Shown: positions 31,888-44,009, counted from the first letter of the stretch. The stretch: 64,000 bases of DNA from Smallanthus sonchifolius (GCA_023525975.1 CM042020.1:10804001-10868000), one strand, 5' to 3'. The notes: a model not told the origin generated them from the sequence alone. Program-made: numbers and translations.

Positions 31888-34210
31888 TGTCACACCCCAA
31901 CCGACGGCGGAATACGTCGGGGCGGACGTATAGACTGTTCATGAGCACATGGTTGACTAAGTTATAATATATTAAATCATCACATTTAAATTCAAACCAA
32001 ACAAATATCCAACAAAGTACATGAATTTCAAAATACATAACAAGTTCCTTTATTATCTAGGTCCACAACTTAAGTGTAGTAAACTTGATCAATCTCAAAC
32101 AATTGTACCTGAAACATGTTAAAACAATGTCAACTAAAAAGTTGGTGAGTATACATATGTTTTGACTCTAAATAGTATCATTGTGTTGTGTGCATACATT
32201 CCATACAAATCATGGTTAATAAGGCAAATATGGAAAGTTACTATTGTGAAACCAAATTGTACAATCAAACCTTTGTAACTACTATGCAAAAACCAAATTG
32301 TGTTGTCGGTAACAATCACCCTACCTGGGTGGGTTTGTCAGACTCAATAGATCTATCATTGTTAATCGTTGGCTTGTATAGTTAATGATTGCACGTGTAA
32401 ATTGCACACAAAGTAGTTTACACACCTAGTACTCAAACATAAGGCTCAAATTTGTACACATGAATGTAGGGTGGATTGTATTATGTAATTTGTAACATTG
32501 TATACTTGAAACTCATGTTCCACCCCAAAAATATAAATAATGTAAAAAGGCGCTATGTAAACTCACTTGTATAGATGGTGTAGATAACACGAACAATAGG
32601 TAGTAAAAGTGATTCTTGTAAATCACAAAGTTAACTAAGAATGAGAATGTATGATCTTGAATTAATAAAGTGTACGGAGTCTATGTCATGATCAAATGTT
32701 CATCGGTTTGATATGTGTGGATTTGTACAAGGGTTGTGTCATTTTATGTGACAGGATGTAAGTCGAGAAAAGTTTGATATGCAAAATTGTAAGTTCAAAG
32801 TATAAATGAAAAATAATATTTGTCTTTAGGGTTTATGTTTAATTAATTTAAATAAATAAATTCATTTAGGGTTTAAATAAATAAATATATCTCATTTATT
32901 CATTTAATAATAATGTGGCAAGAAATATTGTAAATATATATTAGTATATAAATAGTTTGTATAGGTTTTGAATAAAATAATTATATAAACTTTTTATTTA
33001 GAATTTTTAGTTTTATATCCGCTAGTAAGGATCAAATAAATGGTTTAAAATTCCCAAGTTGATAGTTGGGTTTATAAAACAATTTCCATGCCTTGGGGTT
33101 TTATAAAATAATTTTTATAAATAAATTTGGGTTTAAACAAAATATATTAAAATGTTTTTTTTTAAGAAAAAAAAAAAGAAAACTGATCAGGGGACACACG
33201 ACCGTGCCAGGGTATGGGCACGACCGTGCTTAGGCATGGGACGCGACCGTGCCTAGCCAGGAGGCACAATCATCCCTGGGCACGAGGCACGGCCGTGCTA
33301 ATCGATTAGCACGACCGTGTCTGAACTTTTCCAGAAAACGAATTAGTTAAATCTTATAAGGTTAAATGTTGGAATCATGGGGCTTTCAAAGAGTAGGTGA
33401 TGACGAATTTGTCCATATAGTTTAATTGAATTTAGATTGATTCTAGGGTGTTGTTTGATCAAACCCGATTGAATATGAACCCTAGAATTCGTTTGTGTTA
33501 ATTTCGATAATGTAAGCCCCAATTAACATAGGGCTTTTAATCTATGAATGAAAACGAAGCTGTGGACATGTTTAATTTCCTCTAACGATATCGAATTGAT
33601 GGAGTTCGAGCAAAAGCAAGTTTGCCTTCGAGTGGCTTGTTCTCCGGCGGCTCTGTTTCCTTCTCCGGTGAAATCGAATGATGTTACAGGTTACATGGAA
33701 CTCGTTTGAGATGTGTAGATGGTTAATCGCAGAATGAAAAGAGGGTTGGTGCGAATTCGAGTGTAATCGTTGGGGGCTTCGACGGTTATAACTTAAGGTC
33801 CATAATTGGAATTAATTCGGATTAATTGGCAGCGATGAATGGTTAGAAACGGCCTAATGATGTCCGAAACAATCAATGTCGAGTTATGGCTGCGAATTCG
33901 AACGTTTTGAGGCGTTACAGATTGAGTTTGCGTCTTGACTGTGCATGAGGCGCGACCGTGCCTGGAATTAGGCACGAACGTGCTTGGGCACTTGGCTCGA
34001 CCGTGCTCGTGCACTGGCGCGACCATGTCTACTTGAGTTTTGATTAAATACATAAATAATCCTTGTAGTTTGGTGTTTGAGTTTGAGGAATGGCAGAATT
34101 AGTCCCTGGGGTTTGTGATTGGATAACTTGGACTAACTGTACTAATTGTGTTTGTGCGAGATATCAAAACTTAAGTTAACGTAGTTATCTCTAAATAGCC
34201 GGATGTCACA
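31888..34210 (-). repeat. Lone gypsy LTR (about 2.3 kb) in the G2 leader
   Basis: Ends TGTCACACCCC and GGATGTCACA on the plus strand, as in the G1 LTR, and shares with it and with 48241-50634 the ACTCACCAACT...ACATGTTTCAGGT stretch (32100-32160). No internal sequence or second LTR adjoins, so it looks like a solo LTR. The flanking 5-mers (CTCTG and TTATA) do not match, so one flank may be deleted or rearranged. It carries two clusters of GCACGACCGTGC-type palindromes (33190-33325 and 33945-34030). Confidence 0.85.
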
Positions 34211-34387
34211 TTATACATATATATATATATATTTTTGTAAGGCGAAAAGATAAATTTGTATGAATGAAATTCTGATTTTAATACACTTTTGTAATTATGG
34301 TTAATGTGACACAATGAAATTAACCAGAATTGAAGTTGAAATGTTGTTACTGCACAAAACAAAGCATAATAAAATCATGGATGTTAC

Positions 34388-34407
34388 ACTCCGGCTCTGA
34401 TACCAAC
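34388..34407 (-). promoter_or_regulatory. Primer-binding site of G2
   Basis: The minus strand reads TTGGTATCAGAGCCGGAG just inside the 5' LTR; initiator-Met type. Confidence 0.85.
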
Positions 34408-34408
34408 T

Positions 34409-35760
34409 TGAAACACCCCAAACTGGGTACATCTCATAGTTGGCACAAAACATAACAAAACATAGTTCTTAAACCAGAATCGGAATCTATTACAACGGAA
34501 GTCTTGTTCAACACATAATATATAATGCAATCACATAACATCACATAGACAAATATCACATATTAACACATAAGCATATAACATGACATATGTCACTGTC
34601 ACTGTCACTGTTGAGCTGCACCGAAGTACAGATCATGTCACTGTCACTGTCGAGTTGCACCGAAGTACAGCTCCTTTACCGTTCTTTAACTTTCATTCAT
34701 TACTTTCTTTAAAATATTATTTCAAAGATAGCACTATACTCTTTATCTTCTTTCTCTTTTCTTTTTATAAAAATATCATTTTTATAAAAGCTATCTTCTT
34801 TCTATTTTTCTTTTTATAAAAATACCATTTTTATAGAAACTATATTTTGCCTTTCAAAAATGTCTGTCAGTATGCGTATCAGCTCAAAACCATATGAAAA
34901 AAGGCAATAAGAACTCACTTGACTTTTACATAATTATCTCACTCCGTAATTGAAACTTCAAGCTATGTGGGATGCTAATCGATATGTCCAAGAGTCACGA
35001 ACGAGACATGTCATTACATAGTTAATACCAAGACATTTTCATCTGAAAACTCTTTGTCTGTAATCCTTTTCGACCGAAATCCCTTTCGACCGAAAACCAT
35101 CTCGTTCGAAACGTGTTTTTATCCGAAAACTATTTCGTCCGAAAACATTTTGTCCGAAAACATTCTTTTACCTATTTCGACCGAAATACCTTTCGGTCGA
35201 ATCGTCGTTTTCGGTCCATTCATGGGCTTTTCGGTCCATTCAAATGTTCTTAGCCAAATTCTTCGTAATTTATTCAAGCATCTAATTTTTTACGCCCAAA
35301 ACTCATATCTAGTTTCAATGAAGCTAGATATATACATTTTAGGCCAAATCATACGTAAAAATCCCGACTTTGATTGAAAACCCACTTAAACCCTAAAACC
35401 CATTTTTCAAAGAAGAATTCGAATCTGGAAGGGTTTGGTTACCTGTTATCGCTTGATTCCTTCTTCTCTAATCTTCAGGAACATTCCAGCAATGATCTAG
35501 GCCTCGAATGGAAGTCTCGGGTTATGATTTGAAGCTCTCTCTCTCTCTCTCTAGCCATTTCTCTTTCTCTCTCTAAGATAGTGAAGAAGATGGTGAAGTG
35601 GGGAAGATGAGGAGGAAGACCAGGTCTTACTCTCTCCCCCTTGCGCCCCACGAGCCCATCCAAGGCTCGAGCCCACGAGCCCGTTATCCATTAGTATTCT
35701 TTCCTTATGCCTTTTCCGTAACTGTCTTTATTGATTTGTTGTAAATTTCGGAATGTTACA
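34409..35760 (-). repeat. 5' LTR of G2 (1352 bp)
   Basis: Starts TGAAACACCCC and ends GGAATGTTACA on the plus strand. It contains a direct repeat of TGTCACTGTCACTGT...GCACCGAAGTACAG (34590-34675), a cluster of TTTCGACCGAAA-type boxes (35041-35240) and a CT microsatellite (35535-35575). Confidence 0.88.
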
Positions 35761-36098
35761 AGGGTCGAATCTTACCTCAAATTGACCAGAATCTCGAGCA
35801 CTATCAATCCCAAACATCCAGAACTTTAAATGGAAGTAATATGAACGATCTTTGCACTTTCTTTCTTAAGGCACTTTTACTTTCTCTCTCTAGAATGTTA
35901 AGGATACATAAGAGAATGAGGGACAAGGGGGGTGACTGTTAGAGTTAGCCTGCTTCCTATCTTTCACGCGTTGACGAAAATGGTCCCTCGTCCTTTATTT
36001 CTTTACTTAAATCTCCAAAAATGAACAAACAAAAATGACCGGTTTTCGGGGCGTTACAAATCTACCCTCCTTACAGTAGGTTTCGTCCTCGAAACTTG

Positions 36099-36480
36099 TT
36101 ATAAGTTAAACAACTGAGGGTACAACTCTTTCATCTCCTCCTCGGCTTCGCACGTAGCCTTCGATCTTTTCTCGTGCTTCCACTGCACCTTTACCTGACA
36201 AATTAGTTTGTTACGAAGCTGCTTTTCTTTTCCATGAAGAATTGCCACGGGTTGTTCGATATAGTTCAGTCTATTTTCCACTTCAATGTCGCCAAGTGGA
36301 ACATATGTTGGATCGTCAGCTAGACACTTGCGCTGATGCGATACGTGGAACGTAGGATGGATTCCACTCAACTCCTTTGGCAATTCCAAACGATATGCAA
36401 CTTCCCCAACTCATGCTAAAACTTTGAATGGTCCGATGAACCGAGGGCTTAACTTACCCCTCTTTCAGAACCTAATGATA
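36099..36480 (-). pseudogene. G3 integrase C-terminus with chromodomain-like end
   Basis: 36099-36389 encodes ELPKELSGIHPTFHVSHQRK, CLADDPTYVPL and VKVQWKHEKRSKATCEAEEE. This is the pattern of the post-integrase and chromodomain region of plant chromoviruses, where aromatic residues bind modified histone H3. The expected W of the ..TWE motif is replaced (ATCEAE), so binding is unlikely. Confidence 0.75.
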
Positions 36481-37085
36481 CCTTCCAACGGTGAAACTTT
36501 TAACATCACTTTATCCCCAACACTGAACTCTATGGTCAGCGTCTCTTGTTGGATATGATTTTTGTCGATCCTGTGCACTTTTCATTCATGCTTTGATCTG
36601 GTCAATCTGATTTGATGTAGCTTTAAAAACCTTAAGATTGCCCAACTCTTTCTGTCCAACTTCACCCCAGCAAACAGGAGTTCTACACCTCCTGTCATAG
36701 AACATTTCGTAAGGAGGCATGCCTACGCTGGAGTGATAACTATTGTTGTACGAAAACTCGGCTAATGGAAAGTGATTATCCCAAGTATCTGGATGGTCCT
36801 TTCAGACTGACCATTAGTCTGGGGGTGATACGTTGTGCTGATATTTAACCTTGTTCCCATAGCTTCATGAAACCTTTTCCAAAACCTGGATATGAACTGT
36901 GTATCCCTGTCGGACACAGTAGATAGGGACACGCCATGACGAGCTACAATCTCGTTGATGAATACCTCAGGTAACCTTTCGGAAGTAAAAGTCTCACGAA
37001 TCCGAAAAAAGTTAGAACTTTTCGTTAACCGTCCACTGTGGGATAGCTTAGTTATGTAGTACATTATGATACGTTCTCATTTTCA
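36481..37085 (-). pseudogene. G3 integrase core, broken
   Basis: Recognisable pieces include TVSDRDTQFISRFWKRFHEA (catalytic Asp) and HPQTNGQSERTIQ (catalytic Glu) at 36762-37064. The sequence downstream in sense decays through frameshifts, and an internal deletion lies before the YNNSYHSS-like stretch near 36730-36760. Similarity ends near 37090. Confidence 0.75.
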
Positions 37086-37090
37086 TTCCC

Positions 37091-38423
37091 GGATCTCTAA
37101 CGGTTGTTTTATTATAGTTTATTTTTAGTCCGTCTAATAATTATAGTTTATTTTTAATCCGTCTAATAATTAAAATAAAGGAATTGTTATGGGTAAAGTG
37201 TATAAATACTTCGTAAATTGTTTTATTAAAAAATAAATATAATTATTGTAATAATAGAGGTTTATAATCATTTTAGATTAACATAAAACGGCTTACGGTT
37301 ATTAGATTTTGTTTCGGTCAATCTAACCAAATATTTAATCCATACATTTTTACCATATCTTAATCACACAAGCCGGATCAAGATGAGAGATGCCACCGAC
37401 AAATCGACGATACTCAAGTTATCACCTCGAATCTGCATGGTGACTCGCTCATTTCGTCAATTGACTCGTTTCTTTTTTTAGATTTGTTTAAAGTTTTACC
37501 TATTTAACCTATCATGTAAATTTAACTTGATAATATAGTAACCACTTGGGAATAAAAACAAGGCAAGTGATAAAAACTAGTGGCGTAAATATATCAAATC
37601 ACTCATAAATCATTTAAGATCAGCTCTTTAAAAAATCGAATCAAACCAAGTTAAAACCTAAATTAAGGCCAATTTAATAAATAAGCTTAAAATTAAACTT
37701 AAGATACTAAAATTAGCCAACTCACGAGCCTATTATTTATATAAATATAAAAATATTATCTTATAAATAACTATAATAAAATAACTATATAATATATATA
37801 ATACAAAACTATAATTATAAATATATAAAAAAATAACTATACATGCATATTAACAAATAATTTAAAAACTGACAAAAATAAACGGCCGAATCAAGGACGA
37901 GCTTGAGGTTAAAAAATAATTCATAAGCCGAGCTCAGGCTCAGCTTAACTCTTTTTGTTTACACCACTGAAAAAACAACAATGTTACCAAACTACTTTGG
38001 TTATTAAAACATCATAAAGAGGGTACGGGTCGTTTTGACCCATTTAAGTTGTATTTTGGTTATTATAACATCATAAAGTGGGTACTGGTCGTTTTGACCC
38101 ATTTAAGGAGCTAATACCGCCTTTTGTTAAATTGCATGATTGGATCTCATATGGTAGAACGAGTCCAACCCATCACAAGTTCGTCACGAGTAATGTTATC
38201 TTCTTAACTTTATAGTTTTTTTTAATGTAATTTGAAATTCGTGAAATTGTAAATGTAATTTGCAGATTTATAGTATTTGTATTGCTGAAATAAATGTAAT
38301 TTGCATATTTGGATATTTGTATTGCTGAAAATAAATGTAATTTACAGATTTGTGGTATTTTGTATTGCTGGAAATGAAATAATATATATATATATATATA
38401 TATATTTTTAAATAAATTAAAAA
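37091..38423. other. AT-rich intergenic stretch with short tandem repeats
   Basis: A 29-bp unit occurs twice at 37108-37168 (ATTATAGTTTATTTTTARTC). A unit of about 60 bp containing GGTCGTTTTGACCCATTTAA occurs twice at 37993-38104. A unit of about 52 bp (GTATTTGTATTGCTGAAAWA) occurs three times at 38222-38375. A TA run lies at 38382-38403. No coding region. Confidence 0.65.
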
Positions 38424-38660
38424 TCAGCGACGGATATCCGTCAGAAACCTATAAAAGGATCCGTCGGTAATCCGATGCAAATATGAAATTGGCCGGAGAA
38501 TTATCCGTAAAAAATCGGACCGTCGGAAATCCGTCACAAGATTACCAACGGTTTTCCGCCAAAAAATGGGTTTCCCATGAGCACTTTGCCGACGGTACAT
38601 TTCCGACGGGGTCCCGTCGGAGAGCTCTATTACCGACGGAAACGTCCGCCGATTATAGTG
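38424..38660 (-). mobile_element. CACTA-type DNA transposon end fragment
   Basis: Reading the minus strand from 38660 gives the terminal CACTATAATC followed by many subterminal repeats around CCGTCGG/CCGACGG, the usual CACTA pattern. No second terminus is found to the left, where a TA run and AT-rich DNA follow, so this is a truncated end or a deleted derivative. Confidence 0.7.
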
Positions 38661-40851
38661 TTGTTTCAATATATTCTTTTATATAAAAACTGTTTTTTAT
38701 TTGTATTTTACTGTTATATATTTTATCTATATATTATATATACTCACTCACGTACAAACTAGTAGTAATGATAATAATAAATTCAAAGAAAATAAAAGAA
38801 AAAAAAAACAAGTTTGATGTGATTTTTAGTATTGGAAGGGTGTGAATAACCTAACATCTGAAATATTATAGAATATTATAATTTTTATAATTTCATTCTT
38901 TAATTTTATGTTTGAATAAAAGTCGCCCCTTCAGATCGCAGTGTTCTGGATTTATATATACACAACTACATTGGTTTTTGTGGTTGCGTGAGTTAGAAAA
39001 TAATGGTTTGATGACCAAACATGATTATATATAACAAAATATAATTTAAATAGAGTATAAGTATTTGGTCGGCCAATGACCAATGTGTACTCATATTGTA
39101 GTTGCGTATTTGACAACAAATTTAGACTTTTTTATTAAATAAAAAAACTTATATGTAACTTGTTAAATTTAGTTTATTTTGAAAAATATAGTTTAATACG
39201 AATCACACGTATTAAAATCATTAAAAAACCAGTTAAATTTTCATCTCTTGTTTATTTGCATTTGTAACCCTTAAATTTATTTGTATAACCATTAGTGTAC
39301 AAAACTTTCAATTCCGTAGGGAGTAAACTAGCATTAGCATATATAGTGTAATTACTTCAACACAAACTTGTAAAGTTTATTTAATTTATAGTAAAGTGTC
39401 ATTTTTGTTCCTGTGGTTTGGTCATTTTAGGTACTTTCATCCAAAAAGTTTTTTTTTAGCTTTTCCATCCCTGACTTTTCAAAATTTAGTCATTTTCATC
39501 CAACTGACTAACTTCGTTAAAATTTTAACGTTAAGTCAGGAGCAATTTGGTATTTTCAAAAATAAAAACCCTCTTTTTAATCCCGTTTTATCCCATGTTT
39601 AATCCCCACTTTTCAAAATCTATTATGCATGGTGTTGTGTTAATGCTTATGAAAATATATGTACCGTTATGATATTTAATTTATTAATCATCGGTTCCGA
39701 CGATTTGTACATTAGTATTCATCTCACGGTTTTGAATAAAGTTTATATCAAAATGTAATTAAATAGGCACGTCGCAACAACATATTCGGAGTTTTATCAA
39801 AAAAATATATTTTAAAAATAAAAAAAATAAATCTTGAAGTAGCTTTGGCTTGTACGTTTGTTCCTCGATAACCTATACATTACTATTCACAACTCGGTTT
39901 TGAAAAAAATTCACGTCGAAACGTTTATAAAAATAAATGTAAGCATTGATTTCATGTGTCAAAACCTGGTTGGGGTAAAAAAAAAGGGAAAGGTATAAGG
40001 TATATATCGTAAGTTTAGTTAAACTTTAGGGGGCTATATGGTAAATTTAAACAGAATTCATATTTAAAATGGATACCTTTGACTTGTACATTAATGTTTA
40101 AAGCACTTGTGCTCGTTGATTTGACGTAGTGAACGGTACTTATTGTGAGACTCCAAAATTACTATATGTATAATATGTTTGTTCTTAAAAGTTATTTTGA
40201 ATGTTCATCACAAGTGATCCAAACATATAGTTTTTTTTCTTTATAATCAAAAAGGTTTTGTACGGCTTATTCTAAGTGTGTAATTAGTCGAGCCGCTCAT
40301 AAGCTACTTATATCGACTCGCTAAAAGTTTGAATCAAACGACGCTCGAACCAAAATTGGGGCTCATTTAAAAAACGAGTCTGAGCCCGAGTCTTATATTC
40401 CAAGTTTGATTAGGCTCGTGAGCCTAAACTAAATATAAATACAATAATTTATATATAATATGATAAATACATTACATAAGTAGATATATATATTTATATT
40501 TATGATACAAATAACGAAACATATGTATTATATTATATATATAAAACTATAATTACAAGTATACATAAAAATAATTGTGTATGAAAATAAATAAAATAAG
40601 TAATAAGCGGACAATCTTGATCTTCTGAATTACTCACAAGTCACAACCTAGCACGAGTTTTAGATATGGCGACTCGACTCGACACATTTACACCTAATTT
40701 ATCCACACTCTTCAACGTGGTACCGACCCATTCCCGCATGTACTCCCTCCCCTCTAACACACTTCAACTGAGTTGACTGTACTTATGGACCGAAGTTGAG
40801 TGTAGTTATGGAAAGGTTGCAACATTCTTCAAGTAATGAACCAAGATACCG
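38661..40851. other. AT-rich intergenic stretch
   Basis: No gene seen. 39393-39560 holds a common plant repeat of the TTTGTTCCTGTGGTTTGGTC...GTTAAAATTTTAACG type, with an inverted-repeat core (GTTAAAATTTTAAC), probably a decayed MITE. A GAGCTC/GCTCGTGAGCC-rich repeat lies near 40255-40440. Confidence 0.5.
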
Positions 40852-41063
40852 TTGGTCATTTGGTGTAATAGTAGCCTCAAGAATTTTCATAGTGGATGTC
40901 TTGGGTTCGAATCCTGGCCACAGCAAAAAAAGGGGTTTGTGGCTAGGTCAGCGGGTTTACCCAGTTGGGGGTTCCTCCTGGGGTGGATTGTCCTGGATGT
41001 TCTAGGTGTTGCCCGGGGAAACCCAATTATCCTACAATATCTAGGTGTTGCCGTTAAAAAAAA
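40852..41063 (+). mobile_element. tRNA-derived SINE, family 1
   Basis: Pol III A-box-like TTGGTGTAATAGTAG and a perfect B box GGTTCGAATCC (40907-40917) are followed by a family body shared with 43176-43397 and 57598-57781 (CCAGTTGGGGGTTCCTCC, CTAGGTGTTGCC) and an A-rich end. Target duplications are not clear for this copy. Confidence 0.8.
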
Positions 41064-41188
41064 CATGATTTCCGGTGCTACCATGGTCTATTGATATGAT
41101 ATGAACTTTTCTGAACATCAACATCTTATTACCAAAACTAAAGCAAAATAAACCTAAAGGATGTATGGGATATAATAAGGGGGATTCT

Positions 41189-41880
41189 ATTCAGACATGG
41201 AATATTGTTAATTGGACACGCTGCCGTCCTATACGCCCTCGTATAGGCCAATACGAGGCGTATAGATTTCAGTTTCTGCTAACAGAATGTCACGTATCAT
41301 TCCCTGTCTGGCGGCTAGGTCTCATACGTGGAGTATTGGGCTATACGCAGCGTATGGGTCACAGATTATATTTTTGCTTCAAATCTTAGCAGATTTGGGA
41401 TTTAAGAAATCCTATACGTGACGTATTGCCCTATACGCCACGTATATGTTTTTTTATTTAATTATCTTTTTTAATTTAATTTATATAACTTTGTTAATAT
41501 AAGTTTGTTATCTTTTTTAATTTATATAATTTTTACGTATTTTTTAATTTATATAATTTTTTTATACGTTTATTATATTTTTACATTTATAATTTATCAT
41601 TACAACCAAACAAAATATTAAACATTACAACCAAACAAAATAACCCATATACGCATCGTATAGCCCTATACGATGCGTATAGGATCCTGGTCAAACTGTC
41701 AGTCTCGTACAAAGTGGTCATTCCAACCCCTATACGCATCGTATTGCCCTATACGATGCGTATAGGGGTTGGAATGGCCACTTTGTACGAGGCTGTCAGG
41801 CATGGGAAATTGTGAAGAGATATATATGCATCGTATTGCCCTATACGATGCGTATAGAGCCCGGTCCAAATAGCAATTCT
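41189..41880. repeat. Array of CCTATACG-type palindromes
   Basis: At least seven palindromic or paired units built on CCTATACG...CGTATAGG, at about 41227-41261, 41310-41351, 41410-41446, 41646-41682, 41720-41766 and 41826-41858, separated by AT-rich DNA. No ORF is supported. I cannot assign it to a known element. Confidence 0.8.
41696..41799. repeat. 104-bp near-perfect hairpin
   Basis: Arms of about 49 bp start CTGTCAGTCTCGTACAAAG and end with the complementary CTTTGTACGAGGCTGTCAG, around a TGCCCT loop at the middle. I see only about three mismatches. RNA from either strand would fold into a miRNA-precursor-sized hairpin. Confidence 0.9.
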
Positions 41881-41910
41881 CGTATGCGATTAGTAGTCCC
41901 CTATAATAAT

Positions 41911-42443
41911 GAGAAAACATCCAAAATAAACATTTTCATTTTCAAATTTCTTAAAACAAACAAATAATTTTCCACTTCACCAAAATAAACATCAATTTTT
42001 TGCCGAAAAATTCTTAAAACTCAGCGAATTCGCCGAGTTACGTGTCTCATTTTTAAACTTACACGTGTAATTTTCGCCGAAACATGAAGAGGTTTCGCAT
42101 GAATATTTGAATAATAGAACAAAACGCAGGAATATGAAGAGGTTTCGCCGGAATATGAATATTTGAATAATAGAACAAAACGCCGGAATATAAAGAGGTT
42201 TTGTTCTTCATATTCCGACGTTTTGTTCTATTATTCAAATATTCAGGCGAAACGCCGGGTTTTGGAAAGCATTTCGACGAAAATTACACGTGTAAGTTTA
42301 AAAATGAGACACGTAACTCAGCGATTTCGTCGAGTTTTAAGAATTTTCCGACGAAAATTATATGTTCATTTTGGGGAAGTGAATAATTATTTGTTTGATT
42401 TAAGGAATTTAAAAATGAAATTGTTTATTTTGAGAATTTTCCC
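41911..42443. mobile_element. Mutator-type foldback MITE with 9-bp target duplication
   Basis: Terminal inverted repeats of more than 170 bp start GAGAAAACATCC on the left and GGGAAAATTCTC on the right (reverse complement). A 9-bp direct repeat TATAATAAT flanks them (41902-41910 and 42444-42452). Long inverted repeats plus a 9-bp duplication are typical of Mutator-like elements. The centre (42090-42230) holds a second, shorter inverted repeat (GAATATGAAGAGG and ATATTTGAATAATAGAACAAA words). No transposase. Confidence 0.85.
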
Positions 42444-42452
42444 TATAATAAT

Positions 42453-43165
42453 TCATTCATAATTGTGGAACCCATACTTTTTAGTCGGATAATCATTATA
42501 ATGTTCTTTTTTTTCTCAACTACAACTAAGGGTCTAAGTCATGATTTACTTTAAAAATCTCAACTTTTATATATAAAAAAGAATAAACTCCGGTGACTGG
42601 GAGGTCAATAGATCCTCGCCTGTTCATTCGCTTTAAACTAAATAAATGCATTCACATTAGTTTATATGTATGAGTAATACGATATGTGTAAAAATAATCT
42701 TTTTTTTATTCATTACAACATTTCTAAACAAGTTACTCGATAACAAGTATTAAGGTTTAGGGTTAGCAATTTTAGGAATTTTTTAATGCCTTTTCGATTA
42801 AAAAAACAGAGTCTTAGGGTTAGTAAAATAGGTAAATCAGACGGGTTGTATAATCAATCAAATGAGTTAAGATCAAGGTGAGCGGTTTTTTTATAACGGA
42901 TCCGATGATACGTTTTGGTCTATTTTTATTAATAAATAATGTTTATACATGATAAAAATATATATTTTTATGTATAATTTTTCTTTTAAATAACACAATT
43001 TAATCTTTAAACAATTTTAACGTAATTGATTTGTTTTCACATATATTCTTTTTCTTCCTATTTTACTATTTCCACCCTAGTTACTTTATCGTTGTGCTAA
43101 TATAGTCATAAGTAATTATAACTTATAATATTAAAAATGCTTGAGTGTCTTTCTTTTTCATTTGG
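42453..43165. other. AT-rich intergenic stretch
   Basis: No gene or clear repeat seen. Confidence 0.5.
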
Positions 43166-43175
43166 AAAGTTTAAT

Positions 43176-43397
43176 TTTTTTTAACGACAACAGCTAGATA
43201 TTCTAAGATAATTGCGTTTTCCCGAGGCAACACCTAGAACATACAGTGCAGCCCACCCCAAGAGGAACCCCCAACTGGGTAAACCCCCTGACCTAGCCAC
43301 AGACCTTTTTTTTGCTGTGACAAGGATTCGAACCCAAGACCTCAACTATGAGAAGTCTTGGGGATACCATTGCACCAAATGGCCCAACGATTTTTGA
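43176..43397 (-). mobile_element. tRNA-derived SINE, family 1, with target duplication
   Basis: Minus orientation. The B box GGTTCGAATCC reads on the minus strand near 43328-43338, with the A-box-like TTTGGTGCAATGG upstream of it. A 10-bp direct repeat AAAGTTTAAT (43166-43175 and 43398-43407) flanks the element. Confidence 0.85.
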
Positions 43398-43610
43398 AAA
43401 GTTTAATAGTTCTTTCTTTTTTCATTGATTAGAAAAACCTCATTCTGTAGTTGTGACGTTAAAAATGACACATGCTATTAAGTGGACTGGATATAATAAT
43501 TTTTATTAGTTGCTGGGGGATAATGCTACTAAAGCATACACTAAACTACCTCTTTTGTATTCTGAACTTTTCTTTTTTATATTAAAATAATTAAATGAAA
43601 CCATTATTAT

Positions 43611-43821
43611 CTTTTTAATGGCAATTTGAATCACTGACGGGCCATTGACTCACCCGATCATCTCCACCTCTCTCAGGAGGAAACCCACAATAGGTGAGAA
43701 AACCCCCTGACCCAATCTGTACCCCTTTTTTTGTAACAAGTGGGACTTAAACCTAAGATCTCTCCATTTTAGTAAAGTCTTGGTTATACACTTTTGCCAC
43801 TAGGCTAAGCCAGTGATTGTA
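43611..43821 (-). mobile_element. tRNA-derived SINE, family 2, with target duplication
   Basis: A different family from the neighbour. The minus strand has a tRNA-like head CTTAGTGGCAAAAGTGTATA, a degenerate B box (GGTTTAAGTCC) and a GGGTCAGGGGGTTTTCTCACC body. A 13-bp direct repeat AAACCATTATTAT (43598-43610 and 43822-43834) flanks it. Confidence 0.82.
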
Positions 43822-44009
43822 AAACCATTATTATTAATAAACTTTTGTTTTCTTAATAATTTAATATTTTTTACTTAATAGAAAAATAATGAAACTACAA
43901 TTTCAGTACCCTATCTCCAACCTTCATTCAACACTTACTGTAGTGGCTTAAATAAAAAAGCGAAAAGGTTCATGTAACGTCACCGTCACATAAGTAGTGG
44001 GGCTTTAAT

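Larger units (their letters stand above)
25520..35760 (-). mobile_element. Ty3/gypsy LTR retrotransposon G2, decayed, with nested insertions
   Basis: Minus-strand order: 5' LTR (34409-35760), PBS, leader, gag, protease, RT, RNase H, integrase, PPT and a truncated 3' LTR (25520-26170). All proteins carry frameshifts or stops. A Cassandra TRIM interrupts gag (30608-31315) and a foreign LTR lies in the leader (31888-34210). The 3' LTR has lost its left half, so no target duplication can be found. Confidence 0.9.
35761..37090 (-). mobile_element. Ty3/gypsy fragment G3 (3' LTR part plus integrase end)
   Basis: The minus strand holds the C-terminal half of integrase, a PPT-like TGTAAGGAGGGTAGATT (36059-36075) and the beginning of a 3' LTR (35761-36058, ending GGGGCGTTACA on the plus strand). 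The pol part is close to G2, but the LTR differs. G2 may have inserted into this LTR; with G2's other end truncated this cannot be tested here. Confidence 0.8.

Noticed and set aside
31883..34215. Classic solo LTR with target duplication
   Set aside because: Flanking CTCTG and TTATA do not match, so I list it only as a lone LTR.
42163..42462. 99-aa plus-strand open frame
   Set aside because: Lies within the arms and centre of the Mutator-type foldback element; no similarity to any protein family I know.
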